The notes under the pieces: generated by a model | What the model saw: only the letters and a program-made list of their open reading frames with translations | Database searches by the model: none | Told to the model about the DNA's origin: nothing | Position numbers and translations under genes: made by a program | In this document: piece after piece, positions 28,179-41,341 of the stretch | Position numbering within the stretch: the stretch's first letter is position 1 | Layout of the letters: every line of letters starts with the position of its first letter | Assembly (NCBI GenBank): GCA_018398765.1 | Contig: JAHBMJ010005964.1 | Location: forward strand, 1-55,959 | DNA from: Chromera velia | Taxonomy: Eukaryota > Sar > Chromeraceae | Direction of reading: 5' to 3' | Length of the DNA stretch: 55,959 nucleotides

Positions 28179-30914
28179 TTAGGTGCACGTTTCGTTCGGC
28201 TCCCTGCTGCCAGTTTCACACGTGCAGGGCGGTGCGTGCACGTGCTCCCCCCCCCGTTCAAGAAACCGTCCACTACTCATTCTCTCACGATCTATCTCCA
28301 TTTCAACTCCGCTTTCAGCACACGCGGACTTACTCATACTCTCGCGAAGTGGGCGCAAACAAAAAGGCCATCTGCAGAAGAACCACAACAGCTCAGGAGG
28401 TGAACCAGGCCAGCCGAGTCCACACAAAAAGTGCACAAACTGGATGAAGTAGGTCAAGATGGAACGCAACTTAACGAAGGTGCCCATAAAACCCCTTGAC
28501 TGCTGACCAGTGTATGAAGAAAGAGAAAATGAGCACAAAAATACGTGAACAAAGCAAAACGGAAGAAAGCCGGGATAGACGAGAAAAGCAGGATCGAAGG
28601 AAAAGAAAAAAAAGGAGACGTGAAAGAACGGAAGGAACGAGAACAGCGAGGCAAGCAGGCAGAAAAATTCTCACAACTTGACTTACTGCCATGCCCGAAA
28701 GAAGCCCGCCGAGATGTCCGTAGTTATCGATCCCAGAATCCATCCTGGCCACCAACGAGGAAGGGGGTGCAAGCGGGAAAAGGAAAGGGAAATCAGAGAA
28801 AGCAGCGGGGGGATCGCTTAGAGAGAAACAGTGTGCATGCCGAGCAGCCTGCGCGCGCACGAAGAGATCTTCCTGCCACACGCAAAAAAAAGGCGCATCA
28901 ACATCAAACGAAACAAAACGAAATCCCTTCTCGCCACGTCTTTTCTGTCAATGAATATCAATACCTTGTCCTTCAAAACAAAGCGTCACACGCAGCTCTC
29001 CAATTCTACACGTCCAAAGAATTCATTTGATCTGACTGACCACCCAAACACAAAATTGGCTACCGCTACCCAGATCAAGTCCGAGGCAAAGGCCCCCGCT
29101 TCAGAGCCTGCCCCCGCTCTCGTTGCCTTCAACCGCAACAGCTGCACCAGGACAGCACCCAGCAGACCGAAAATCGCTCCAGATGCCCCCACGCTTGGCG
29201 TGTACGGCGACCGCGACCGTCTGCAGAGACAGAAAAGGAACCGCTTGGCATTCGCTCAAAATGGCCTTTTCAAAATCGGAAAACACGGCACTCCCCATAG
29301 ACCAACTCACTCAAAACGCAGGTATGCGTACGTATGCACCAGCGCACTTTCTCCTCTCCCTTTCCCTCCCGCCACCCCTCTCTCTTTCTCTTTCTCCCCG
29401 TCTCCACTTTACAGGCAACTAGAAAGAGACACACACGTACACACACACAGAAGCTCTCTCTCTCTCTCTCTCTTTCCGTTCCTCTCTCACTCATCAACTC
29501 AGTCATCCACCCCCTCTGTCTTCCTCCCCCCTCTTCTCACCGTGCCGCAAATTCCAAGATGGAAAAGAGTTTTTGGATCGCTGCAGGCCCTCCGACGTTC
29601 CGAAGGTGTGACAGCCACGCCCCCCCCACCCCTGAGACAAAGTAGGTCGACAAAAAGAGCACAGGACCGAGCATTCGCTCTGCGAAGGAAGGCCCAATTC
29701 GGAGCAGAAAACGGGAGTTGAACAAGAGATGGAACAAGCCGCCGTGCAGAAACATCGGGGTGATCAGACGCCACCAGCCACCTGCAGGGACGCACGCAGA
29801 TTTCTTTTTTCATACAGAATGCACAGAAATGAATACAGAAAGAAAAAGAATTCTGTATGAAAATAAATGCAGAAACATCGGGGTGATCAGACGCCACCAG
29901 CCGCCTGCAGGCATGCAGGGACGCACACAGGGAGAGAGGCAGCGAGAGACGTGAAGACACGGAGGACAGCCGATTTAGGTATGTAGGGAGTAGAGAGCGA
30001 CAGGACAAATAGAGAGACGTGGAGATGAGAAAGATTTAGAAAGACTCGGAGAGATAACACGAGAGTACCAGAAAAAGGTAGTGAGATGGAAAGATGGAAA
30101 GAGACAGTGCAGTCTGTGAATGAACGAAAGAAGATCATGTTGTTCAGACATGCACCTGCAGGCACCATGAAGAGAAAAGAGGGAGGGAGAAAGTGAACAA
30201 ACCTCTGACAATTTCAACGCTCCTCATGGCTCCTGCATTCGTGAGTCCTCTTCCCCACAGCATGTCAATGATGAAAACGAACACATTCAAGCAGGTGATG
30301 TAAAGCGACAAAGGGACGTTCCCAAACCTAGAGAGGGGAAGTGAGGATCGCTTTCTCGTGGTGAGAGAAGACTTCTCGGGTCCGTCCCCGGTTTCTCCCC
30401 CTCCCTCTCCCGTCTGATACAAAAGCACCGACACATCCCTCCGCCCTTGCCCTCCCCATGCATCACCATCAAAATTGCCCATACCGCCCCTTCCTCTGTG
30501 CCCCCATTGTCCCCTGCCTCTGCCTGTTTGGGAGGAGAGAGGACCTCGAGGGAGAAGGAAGGCCTGCAACATCAACGCAAAGACACACAGAAAGACGGAC
30601 GTGTGAGCATGTGTGGATGGACACACATGAAGCCGAATAAGCAGGCACAGGGCAGATGGACAGCAGGACTGGGACTCGGCCACAGCGCACTGAGCTCATC
30701 CAGCAGAGACAGACTGAAGGAGACGGCAACAGATGCTGACCTGCACCGGAGGGCCCGTGCCAACACAAAGGGCGATCCTGCAAACAGAAGCCAAACACAA
30801 ACACAGAAAGTATGAGGAAAGCTCCCCAAACACAGACACCATGCATTTGAAATAAGCAGATCTGTAGCCCACTCACCCGACGGAAACAAGGAGACGCCTC
30901 GAAAGTGACACCAT
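28179..30914 (-). CDS. rhomboid-family intramembrane serine protease 2, paralogue of the gene at 17041-20010
   Basis: Eight exons (30914-30877, 30777-30741, 30563-30203, 29781-29541, 29220-29041, 28744-28687, 28499-28441, 28371-28179) give 388 aa. Exons 1, 2, 4, 5 and 6 have exactly the same length as in paralogue 1; exon 3 is 180 bp shorter. It has the same leader (MVSLSRRLLVSVG..., then AFLLPRG), HGGLFHLLFN in TM2, catalytic Ser 239 in GASGAIFGLLG and His 296 in NYGHLGGLLSG. The last exon encodes a longer, acidic tail (ESGVEMEIDRERMSSGRF). Leader and exon 3 start are almost identical between copies, whereas TM2 and the exon 5 end differ clearly. It is predicted to be an active protease of the plastid or its membranes; substrates unknown. 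Confidence 0.88.
29781..29912 (-). repeat. duplicated exon start, rhomboid gene 2
   Basis: As in paralogue 1, the acceptor plus the first roughly 40 bp of exon 4 are present twice, with exon starts at 29781 and 29904. Here the 123-bp interval contains an in-frame TGA in the distal version, so only the proximal acceptor can give full-length protein. Confidence 0.75.
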
Positions 30915-31429
30915 GTGAAACATGTACGGGGGTTTCGTGTGCCTCTGCACCAATTAGAGTCGCTCTACTTTCCCTCGGCTCACAACACAGTTCATCTCTT
31001 CCAGCCGACAGCTATTATATAGGCTTTTCTGGAAGGGCTCTCCTTTTCTCACTGTCACTACTGTCATGAATTGCAGGCAAAGCTAACTTAGCTATTAATA
31101 GCGCCTTGAACAAAAAAAAACGCGTTGTGCAATCGTTGTGCATGCATATGGCCCCGCGCGTGGAGGGCGGAGCATGCAACTGTTCGCACGGAGCTCTCCC
31201 GCGGGGGGCACTTACTCCATCTTACTACAGAAAAACCGACAACATCCTTCCGTCTCTCCTGAGATTTGTCTGCCAAAGTTTCCCAACTCCCAACACAAAT
31301 AAGCCACTGAAGGTGGAAAAAGTGCGTTAGAAGCAAGGAACTTGTACTTAGTTTGTTTGAAGAGGAAACAAAGCGCATGAAGTGAAAAAAAGGGCAAACT
31401 TCCGAACAAAACAGAGAGAAGAAGAGACG
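30915..31429. promoter_or_regulatory. head-to-head promoter region, rhomboid 2 / eIF3m
   Basis: These 515 bp separate divergent starts. TATTATATA at 31013-31021 reads TATATAATA on the minus strand about 100 bp before the rhomboid ATG and is a TATA-like candidate. Sequence next to the rhomboid start is nearly identical to that of paralogue 1 up to about 30 bp past the ATG, then diverges. Confidence 0.4.
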
Positions 31430-34400
31430 ATGGCGGTCTTCATCCCCGCACACGAGCAGTCGGAGTTCCATGCCCTCAAGGCAGCTGCCGATTGGCTTGT
31501 GAAAGGTCGGCAGGGAGGTGCATGAAGTGGGCGAATGTATATAGACAGCGTCAATTCATGGTTTTCATCCTTTTGTCTACATCGCCTGATCTTAGCTGTA
31601 CTGCTTCTCCCTCCTCTTCCTTCAATGACCCTGGCCGATCGGTGAAAGGAGGGATGTGAATGTGTCGGCTTTACCGACTCCCCCACTCAGGCAGTGAAAC
31701 GGAAGTGATCTGACCGCCTAAGTTGATCTTCTCTTTCCTCCTCTTCGCTAACCTTCCTCTCTCCCTTTGCCATCCTATCACTTCCGTCTCCTCATCCCAG
31801 GCGCTATACTGTGAGCCTGTCCAGTCCACCCCCCCTCATCCCCATGCACTCCCCCTTTGCATGAATGAGTGCAGCCACCGACCCTGTGGACTCTGAGCGT
31901 TCGAAGTTTGAGGAGGCCTTCGTGTCCAACTACAAGGAGAGAGAGGGAGAGCCCCCTGCAGTGAACGTCTCCGAGATGTTTGACCTGCTCCTCTCCCACA
32001 ACACCTGGGCCTTCCAGTTCCTCGCCAACGAGGAGGCAAAGGCAGGGGAGGCAGGAGGAACCCAGTCCCATTTTGGGAGGGATATCAAGGCGGAGGCTTT
32101 TAGCCACGTGGAGGCCTACTTCACTGTGCTGATGGACCTCCTGCAGAGACTGGACGAGAAGGAATCCGAGGGGCGACTTGCCAAACTCATCGAGGTGGGA
32201 GGGTGGGGGGACTTGATTGGTTTTTGTCATGGCCGATGCGTCTGATGGTCTTCTTCCTTTCCAGACAGACCGCTTGTTGACGTTCCCTCTCATTGGGAGC
32301 GCACGAAAAACACCGGACATGCTTTGCCATTTGTAGAAAGAAACATACTCCTGCCCGTTTCTTCCAGCCAAAAACGTGGGGCGGCAAAGGGATGCAAATC
32401 CCACTTCTTTTTCTGGTTGTCCGCTTTTTTACGCGTCCCTCGAATCTTCAGCACAGAATGCATGTGACCTCTATGTGCAGGTGTTGAAGGGAGAGGGCAA
32501 GGGAGGGCTTTCAGATTTGAGGATGCGCCTGTCAGTCTCCTTTCGCTACTATGTGTCGAGTCAATCCAGAGTGGGGGGGAGAGATAAAGCATACAGCGAG
32601 AAGGGGCGCCAGGGCGAGGAGGTGGGGGGAAAGAGAAGGCAGTGGACATGAAGGATCTGTTTACTCTGCTGTGCACGCAGGCAGGCAGGCATGAATCTTT
32701 GGCGGAGGGATTTGAGTCCGACTTTCTTCTGAAGTAGTCTCTGTCGGCTCACTTGAGGATTTTTTTCTTTTCTCACTTGATGTTCACTAATTGTATCGAG
32801 ACTGCCTTCCTTTTGCTTTTTCTGTCTGACTGCAGGTTGATGTACCTGTTCAACAGTCTGGAGGGGGGACTCCATCCTGCCTCTAAGGCTTCGCGTGTGA
32901 AGGTCTTGACTGAAGTCCTCAGGTGAGTCGAGAGGGAGGGGAGGAAAGTGGGATCACTCGAAGATGTGCTCTGTCTCTGTCTTCGGGCTCTGGTTGTTCC
33001 CTTTCCGCTCTGTTCAGCTCGCTTTCGTTCGTGAAGCTGTAATTCTGTGAGAAGACTCTCATGTTTTTGATTGGCGTGTGCGTGCAGTTTTGCGTTGAAG
33101 AACAAACGTTTCGGAGACGTGGAGCAGTACGCAGAGGGCCTGAGTGAGTATTTGAATTTTGTGGGGGCCTCGGAGAAGGAGAAGGGGAAGATCTATGGTA
33201 TCCTGGCGGAGGGGTTCAGACTGCAGGGAAGCATGGCGAACAGGTCAGGAAGTATGCATGGGAGGGTGGGGGGGGAAGGACTTGCTTTGTGTACGTATGA
33301 GAGAGAGGGGGCGAGTAAGTGCTGCAGCGATCTTTCAACGTGTGGCTTGTGACTTTGGCTGGCTCATCCGCGTTTCCTTCCTCTTGTTCACCATGTTATG
33401 GTATGTCGCGTGTTTGTGCTGGTCTGGCTCCGTTGAGGGTGCAGTCCTTCCTTCTTCTCACCTTCTTCCCTTCCTCCCCCCTTTCCTCTTGTCTTTGATT
33501 TCTGTGCAGAAAAAGGGCGTTTGAGTTTGGAAAGAAGCAGATGGAATGCTTTGATATCCTTCCGGTGGCGGAGAGGAAACAAGTGTCAGTAGCTTCCCTC
33601 TGTCTGTACCCTAGAAAGTCTGCGTGCGTCAGTCGTTTTTGCTTATTTCAGTCGGTGTGTGGAGAAAGGAAGAGATGAAAAGGGAAAACCAACCGGCTGA
33701 ATGTTCACACTGAGAACGGTTATCTTCCAATTTGGTTGGGGTGTGATGGTGAGGTGATGGGGGGGCAGATTCGAGAGGAGTGAGGAATTCGGAGCATGGA
33801 AGGAAAAGAAGGGAATGGAAGCTCTCTTGAGTCTGGGTGGCTGGTAAGCCAGACGCATTCTGTCACCATATCTTCCATTGAGCGTGTTTCTCTTTCTACC
33901 TCGCGTGAATGTGAAAGTGCACAAATGCATGTCTGTCTGTATGGATGATCGGACTGCAGGCAGAAGGAGGCCACTGCTTTGATCATTGACGCCGTCGCGC
34001 TTCCGAACAATCTGTCGTTCGATGGAGTCGCTGACTTTGCGGCAGTCTCCGATGTCCGTCAGTCTCTTTCGTCTGTCTGTCTGTCTGTCTGTCCGTCCCC
34101 ATTCAGCCCTCCGTAGAGGTATCACCACTCCTTGCTGCATTCCTCCTGCTCCTTTTGCGATGAATCTCGCCCTCTCGCTTCTCTCCTCTCTCTGTGCAGC
34201 TCCGGAGCGCGAGCGGAGACGCCAAGGCTGCCATCCAGTTGGTCGACATTTTCCTTGAGGTCGGTAGGGCGGTTTGGAAGGAAGAAAGGACCAGGGGGAA
34301 AGACAGGATCTCACTCAAAACTGGCTTTTTTTTTGGTCCGGTGGGCCCGGTTTCATTTTTGTCTCTGCTTTCGTTCTATATGGTTCCGGCGTTGTCTTCA

Positions 34401-34701
34401 TTGTCTGCTGAGCACGGCAGGTAAACGTCGTAGCAAAGCGTTCTCTCTCATCCATTCAGTTTGGTTGTCATCAGCATCACTACGTTTTGAACACGCTCTT
34501 TCGGCAGCAGGAAAGTAAAAAAAAGCGTCTCCCATATCCTTCTCTCTATCCTGTCTGTTGAATTGTTGACATTCATTCCGCTTCTCTTGATTTCGTTTAC
34601 TTTTTTCCTTTTCCAATTTGCAGGGCGCCCCGGCAGACCTCGAGGCCTTCTACGGAAAGAACAAAGGCCTCTTCGAGACTTACAGTGAGTTTTCGTGTGT
34701 T

Positions 34702-34740
<39 letters not shown>

Positions 34741-35877
34741 AAGAAAGTCGAGAGCTTCGTTCTTTCTCTTCGTGATGATGACTTCCTGGCCTTCTTGGTG
34801 CACTGGGTCGGAGAGCCTGTGAGGCAGATTTGCAGAGAAGTGAGCAGGTTTTGTTTTGCGTCTCTGGGACGATGAGTGGGGAGAGACAGACAGGTTCTTC
34901 TCGTGAATCTTTCTTCGGCAAGCCTGATCTGTTTTTTGTATGAGAGGGAGAGGGAGAGGGTGCCCGTGTGTCTGACTATGTGGTTTTCCCTCCCTCTCGT
35001 TGCAGAACTGGACCTCGAAGTGTGCAGACGGAAAATTCGGCTCCTCTCTTTGGTAGGTCGTCTGCTTTGTTGGCGAGTGAGTATCTTTTTTTGTTCCATC
35101 CATCCTCTTCTGAATTTTCTCCAGGCCCCCCTTCCCCTTCTCATTTAGATTCTTTCTTATTCCCTCTGCGTGCTCTCTCTCAGAACAGGGGTGTCTCTCT
35201 CAAATTCATTGTCCCTGTCTCTCTTCCTGCCTGATGACTGTGTTGACTACAAGAGGAAAGTTGAGGCTGTGCAGATTCCTTCAGAGCTTTCTTACGACTC
35301 TTCGATCCCTTTTGCTGCCTTCTTTTCTCTCATCTCTCATCCGTGTGCGACCTCGTTCCTTCTTTACTTCTTTCTTTCTCGAATTGCCATTTGTTTGTCT
35401 CTGCAGACCAAAAGCCTCCAAAACCAGGGACAGAGTGACATCTCTCTGGAGGAGTTGGGCAAGAGCCTCAATGTATGTCAGTTGGGTATCGGTAGTTTTC
35501 GTCCTTCTGTCTTTTTTTAAAAAGGGGAGGGAAGTGAGGAACTGTAGACTGCTGCCCGCCGCCCTGTTTTTGTCTAGCCTCCCCGCCAGACCGTGTCTGC
35601 ACCCGAAGACCAGCTTTTTGTGTACAGATCTCTTTGTCTTTTCCGCATATTGCCTGCCCAATTCGTTTTTTTGTTTTTCTTTTGCTTGTGTTCATTTTGA
35701 AAAGAGGAAGGAAAACGAGATAGGCAGGCAGGACACATGTCTGGGTCCTCTCTGGTCTGACAGAGAATTTGGGGCACTAGTGTGGCTCTCTCTGCGTCTC
35801 TTTTGTTGTTCACGAGGTCGTCCATGTAGACTGATGACTGCTGAGTGACGTACCGGCAGAGTATGAATTTTTCTCTG

Positions 35878-35913
<36 letters not shown>

Positions 35914-36824
35914 TATCTGCAGGCTGGGAGCGCCGAGGTGGAGCAGTGGATTGTCGAGGCAATCGGGCAGGGTGAGTGAGTCCATCAATTTGTCACAGAC
36001 AGTCCTTTTTCTCCTTTCTCCTTTGGCTTTGATTCAGTTTTTTTTGCGGTCCCTAGGTGCTGGTCCGTTGGTGTACCCGGCCTTTCCAGATTTGGGGGTG
36101 AGGGGAAGGTGGATGTACCCTTGAGTGCGCTTTTGTGTGTGCGTACTGTTTTGATGTGTCTGTTTGTTTGCTTGCTTGCAGGACTTTTGGACGGCCGCAT
36201 CGATCAGCTTCGGGGGGTGATCAGAGTGAAGTCAGTGTGACTGCATGGGTGTTTTGCTGATTCAATGTTTTCCTTCCTTTTTCTCTAGCTCTCTTGGTGT
36301 GCTTTGCACCCTGCCGTTTCCTGCGACCGTTTGCATGTGTTTTCTCCCAAATTTGCTTTGATTCTCTCTTGGTCTTGTGCAGTGTGCGTTTTGCTGTGCA
36401 CAGCTCGCCCGTTTGACCGTCCTCCCGACTCGGCTAAGAGAGCTTTTTTTTTGTAGCAAGGCTTTCTGCATGAGGCGGCTCTTTCATTTTTGGGCGTTGC
36501 GTAGCCACAATTGAGAGACGATAGGCAGACAAAGTGTGGAGGCATCAAGAGATCCTCACTAAGTGCATGAAAGAAATGATACATCCTGCTCAAGCAGTAC
36601 ACTTCTCCTTCCTCTTCTTCTTCTGTGTGTGCAGACAAGCGTTCCAGCGCACATTCGGGCAGAAGGAGTGGGAGGGGTTGCGTGACCAGGTGAGGGGGTG
36701 GATCGGGAACGTTCGGGAGTTGCTGGACGTTCTGGAGGCACGGAGGGACGAGAGGGACGGTCTGACGGACGCCATTGAGAGACAGGCAGAGGACGACATG
36801 CAGGAGAGGGACAGAAGGGGGTAG
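31430..36824 (+). CDS. EIF3M: eukaryotic translation initiation factor 3 subunit M (PCI-domain protein), 14 exons
   Basis: The exons are 31430-31505, 31875-32194, 32481-32530, 32836-32922, 33088-33243, 33510-33582, 33964-34053, 34200-34259, 34624-34684, 35006-35052, 35407-35472, 35923-35971, 36182-36230 and 36635-36824. All phases agree and give 457 aa, close to the family norm. Diagnostic stretches are LMYLFNSLEGGLHPASKASR, SFALKNKRFGDVEQYAEGL and, at the end of the PCI winged helix, GLLDGRIDQLRGVIRVK then AFQRTFGQKEWEGLRDQV. The last reproduces the conserved 'RTFGxxxW' tail of eIF3m. The subunit is part of the eIF3 scaffold that binds the 40S ribosome; the PCI/HEAT region mediates subunit contacts. 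The exon 6 end has an alternative (33584 with acceptor 33960) that keeps frame. Confidence 0.94.
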
Positions 36825-37326
36825 AGGGAATTAAGGGATGAAAGAGGAGGTTGAAGAATTCAGATCTGGACGATGGAAGAGGCTCGCGAGTGATTGCTAC
36901 CTCAATCTAATCTCTCGGTTTTCTGATCGAGATCAATTCTTCGTTCCAATTCAGTGCTGTGACATTTCTTGATTGGTACCAGTCAAGCCGATTACTGACT
37001 GGGACGAGAAGCTTTAATCGCCATTCATGATGGATCGATCGCAAATCCAAAACAGATAGACCTGGACGTAAGTAGTCCAGCTAACCGGACTGTTTTCTCA
37101 TATGCGACTTTGTTAGTTCTGTTGCACGTAGGCATCTATGTGTGACGCAATTAATCCCGTGAAGTGCTTCTCTAAGTGCCAGACTGCCAGTGTGTCTCGC
37201 GTCAAACTATCATCGGTAGTCTCTATATTGTAGTCTTATTAACTAGTTACTAGCCTCTTAAAATCGGCTTTCTTTCTAGTTCTCTTTATATGATATCATT
37301 GATGATATGGTATGCATAAAAATTAA

Positions 37327-37722
37327 ATGCGGCAAAAATCGGGGCAGTTTTGCTTTGTGGGGCTATATGGTATGCTTACTTTACTTAAGGTTGGTTGAGC
37401 ATAGGGTCTCCGATAACCAGAGACGGACGGCAACCCACGCATGAATGAGTTACTCGTTCACTCCACCTGGGTTCGATGGGGCATTTGAAGGCTTGCAAGA
37501 CTAGGCAGCCCCTTTACTTTAATGCGGCAAAAATCAGGGCAGTTTTGCTTTGTGGGGCTATATGGTATACATCGAAAAGCAGTAAAAATCGGGGCAGTTT
37601 TTTGCTTTGTGGGGCTGTATGGTATACATCGAAAAGTAGCAAAAATCGGGGCAGTTTTGCTTTGTGGGGCTATATGGTATGCATCGAAAAGCGGCAAAAA
37701 TCGGGGGAGTTTTGCTTTGTGG
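37327..37722. repeat. 57-bp minisatellite, four to five copies
   Basis: Units containing GCAAAAATCGGGGCAGTTTT and TGCTTTGTGGGGCTATATGG and then TATGCATCGAAAAG start near 37328 (isolated) and at about 37522, 37577, 37637 and 37692 (tandem). The last unit is degenerate. Confidence 0.85.
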
Positions 37723-38158
37723 GAGAAACCGGCACAAATTTTTGTCATGAGTGTTGGATACAATTACGCACTATGTTGCATAAGTGCTGCTTCAGGATGA
37801 TTATATCCTTGTGTCCACCTCGTGGCTTGCTACCAAGCAAAGAGTGGGTTGGGGCTATTTTTTTGTTTCTTCCTGCAGTTGCGATAGTGCTGCAACTTGC
37901 AGGAAGAAACAAATGTACGTCTTTTTTGATAGGCCCGATAATTATAAAAAATCTTTGTGGTTTTTTATAATAAAACCCCTCTATAATAAGTTGATTTCAA
38001 CTAATTTTTTGGAATTAGTTTTTAGAACCATTTCGAATTTATGAAATCGGCCTATGCTGTTATGACTATAACTTTTAGTTGTAGTCAAATTTATAGCAGG
38101 AAATCAACTTAAATTATACTAAGATACGTACTTACGTAGTGTATTCACTGTCCTGCAG

Positions 38159-38427
38159 TCGAAGGTAAAAAGGTGATCGACGATGCGGTGCATCGATTGT
38201 CTGCGTGCGTGCGAACAGAGCAGCTTAGATCCAAACTTCATTCGCTGGCAGAGAGAGTGAAAGAGAGAACAGGAATCGGTGAAAGGGTCTGTAGAGCAAG
38301 ATGGACTGCTGCAGCTGGGGGAAGAGGTATCGGGGAAGAAGAGACATATGTAAGAGAGCTCGTTTCATTCATTGTGGACCGGGAGCCAAAGAAGGCAAGT
38401 ACACTGATCGAAGCTTGTCTGAAATGA
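38159..38427 (+). CDS. possible terminal exon or gene fragment, helical 88-aa segment
   Basis: After a CCTGCAG acceptor at 38158, a frame open to TGA at 38427 encodes EGKKVIDDAVHRLSACVRTE, then LRSKLHSLAERVKERTG and ELVSFIVDREPKKASTLIEA. This is a charged helical sequence with sensible codon use inside an AT-rich island. No upstream exons were found. Its last 30 bases and flank are duplicated immediately downstream. It could be a relic. Confidence 0.35.
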
Positions 38428-39384
38428 GTGCACGCGCGTCAAGTGCACTGATCAAAGCTTGTCTGAAATGAGTGCACGCGCGTCTTGTGTGGTTGTTCAG
38501 CCTTTAGCTTCAGCCTAGGCTGCGGAGGGTCGTGGTTGTTCATATTCATATGGAAGCAGGCTAAGCTGCGGCGGTTTGCTCCTTTTGTTTACAACTGCAT
38601 GCATGGGTTGCCATTTGTCTCTGGTTTCAGAGACTCTAGGCTTAACCACAATTAAGTAAGTAAGTAAGTAAGTGTGAGATATGTTTTTTATAGGGCCTCT
38701 TTCTATGAGTTAGTGCCCTGGTTTAATTGAGATTTCATGCTATGAAACTCTCATGAAATCAAAATCGTTTTTTGGTTTTATCAACGAAAGGATCACCTGC
38801 TTTACTGCCTTAGCATCGCGTTTTAGCAGTGGTGCAGTGTTATCTGGTTTCACTTCGACGTATTCTGTCTTGCAGTGCCTGACAAGCTCCCCTCCTCCTT
38901 CCCGAGGCTTGTATGGGGACGAAACCGGTCGCTTTATCTGTAGAGACAGTTGACATCGAACCAGTTTGTTGAGGACACGGGTCTTGAGACTTTCTATTCT
39001 TTTCTTCATACTCGAAAATAATAGGAGGATACAAGAAAAGTGAATTATGTGATATAGAGATGTGCATATCATAAAACAAGTCGGACGTTATAGTACGTTA
39101 TAGGACGTTAAAGACATTGAACACTATGGCTACGATCGGCTGCGTCTAGTCATGATCTATATATATATTTAAATATATTCTTATACTGTGTTTCATGCAA
39201 TTACAATAAACACAGTACTAGACACAGTAGCGAAATTAATGCAGCAAACACTAAAGCAAATTATGAGAGTGTACATGAAGTAGATACTTGTTTAGAGGCT
39301 TGTAAGACACATCTCATGCTGTTTTTTCTCTAGTAGCACACATTGAGTGATTAGTGATTAGTGGTTCTGAGTCGGCAGCTAATG

Positions 39385-41293
39385 CTATAAAAGAACCCCG
39401 AAGTATTCCGCTTTCTTCCATTTTTCCGTCAGCTCTGGCCAGTGGACAACAAACCTGCAAATGACCACCAATACACCGTGTGCAAATGACAGTTTCGATG
39501 ACTGTCTCACTTCTTTTACACAATGCGCTCCAACGACTGACCAGCTTGCTTCTCGGCTCGATCACACACACCATGCACAGCGAAGAACACGGTTGACGAT
39601 GGACTGACTCACTGTCTGTCCTACGGGCTGATCGACCAGTCGACAGGCTGTTACAACTGCCGACCGCCTGACCTGTCTGCAAACGGGTAGAGGAGTTTCC
39701 CCGTCAACGATAGCGACTTGGTCCGACAGAAGGACTCAACGAAGAAGATCCGGACCTCCCACCCGAAGAGGAACTGCAGAAAAGACAGAAGGGAAACAAG
39801 AGGGCTTCTCCTCTCTCTGTCTCTCTCCCCCCCCGTCGTATTTTTTTTGCCGTTTATGACACACATGTACACGCACAAACGCACAGGAGAGAGAGAGAGG
39901 GAGGCCCCGAGAGCGCAGAGGGTTTGAACGAAAGTTTCTCTTTCATTCTCCCATTTCTTTCAGCCGACGATTGGTTGGACGGACATCCACCAAAATCAAG
40001 TGAAGCGAGCACAAGCAAAGGAATGAAGGAAGGGAGGAAGAAAATAAGGCAAGCAGGAAGGAAGGAATGTAGGAAGGAACATCTAGAGGCAACCAGACGG
40101 ACCTCCATTAGAAGGGCAGCCATGACGACAGGCACACACGTTCCGGGACCGTTCACAAAGATCTGCAGGCAGGCACATGATCCCTCCAGTCGATTCTTAC
40201 TCGAAAATTCGAGCCTTCAATTCCGCACCCCGGACGACAGACACCATGCATCCAGAGAAATGATCGAGAGAAATACTGACACCCGAAGAGAAAATCGGAA
40301 GAAAGGACCAAATAGGATCAAATAGGTAGCAGAAGGCAAAGTCAGACATCCGCACGGAGTTCAAATACCTCCCACAGAGAGGCTAGCATACACAGACGAG
40401 ACGAAATTCGGCAGACACAGAAACGATCAATCGATCGATCGATTGCGCATACCCTTCTTTCTTTAGTGCCTGACCAGTTGTGGTCTTTTGTTCATGATCA
40501 CGCCGATGCAGAAGAAGAAGGCCACCACAGTTGTCACGGCAGACGTCAAGAAACTGCAAATGACACGAGACAACAGAGAAGCAAAATGATCAGGTGAAAG
40601 AAGAGAATTCCTACCGATTCGGTTATTGGTGCATGTACCCATTCACTCTTTCCTTCCTAACAACCTTGACGCTCGCCTGATAACATCTGATGAGACAGGC
40701 GCACGAAAGAAAGAGACTAAGTGTCCACGAGCGTCTGTCGGACAAAGTGAGTGAGAGAGGGAGAGAGAGAGAGAGAAAGACAGAGGCGGACAGCCAGACA
40801 GATGGAGAGACAGGCAGACAGGCAGACACAGAGAGAATCGGAAGACTAGGGCCTCTGTCGTGTCTCTGAACGCACACTTATTTCTCTGCTTATTGGACCC
40901 TCTTCGCACCAGACGGACTCGTCACGGAAGGCGATCAAGAGGTCCTTCCTATCTGTCGCACAGTCGGGTGGGTTTCTTTCAAGGGAAACGAGGGTTTCTT
41001 TCAAGGGAAACGAGGGTTTCTTTCAAGGGAAACGAAATGCCAACGAAGGGCAAAACTGAAGTGGGGTAGTCGCATCCACCGACCGCCGGGCTCAGTCAGC
41101 GATTTCATCGCCCCCCAGAAATCAAGAAAACCCCCACCGAACAGCAGAAGCAAATGCCGGCCTCACCTTTGCTTGACCTCCCTGCTCCGAGGTATGACAG
41201 AGAACTCAAAGCGAAGCTTTCTGAACACTTCGGATTCCTGCGGGACTCTCACACACGCACACGCACACGCACACGCACACGCACACGCACACA

Positions 41294-41341
<48 letters not shown>

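Larger units (their letters stand above)
36825..39384. other. AT-rich intergenic island between convergent genes
   Basis: It contains the minisatellite at 37327-37722, a 43-bp direct duplication (AAGTGCACTGATC... near 38398 and 38441), a TAAG run at 38654-38672 and an ATATAT stretch at 39160-39175. A minus-strand frame at 38740-39072 (89-110 codons, basic) has no supporting features. Confidence 0.5.

Noticed and set aside
31865-31874. ATG at 31865 as the start of eIF3m
   Set aside because: It is just before the exon 2 acceptor; the exon starting at 31430 joins in phase and supplies a more complete N-terminus.
37327-37722. 57-bp repeats considered as CRISPR or coding repeats
   Set aside because: Whole units repeat with no spacers; frames contain stops and there is no cas context.
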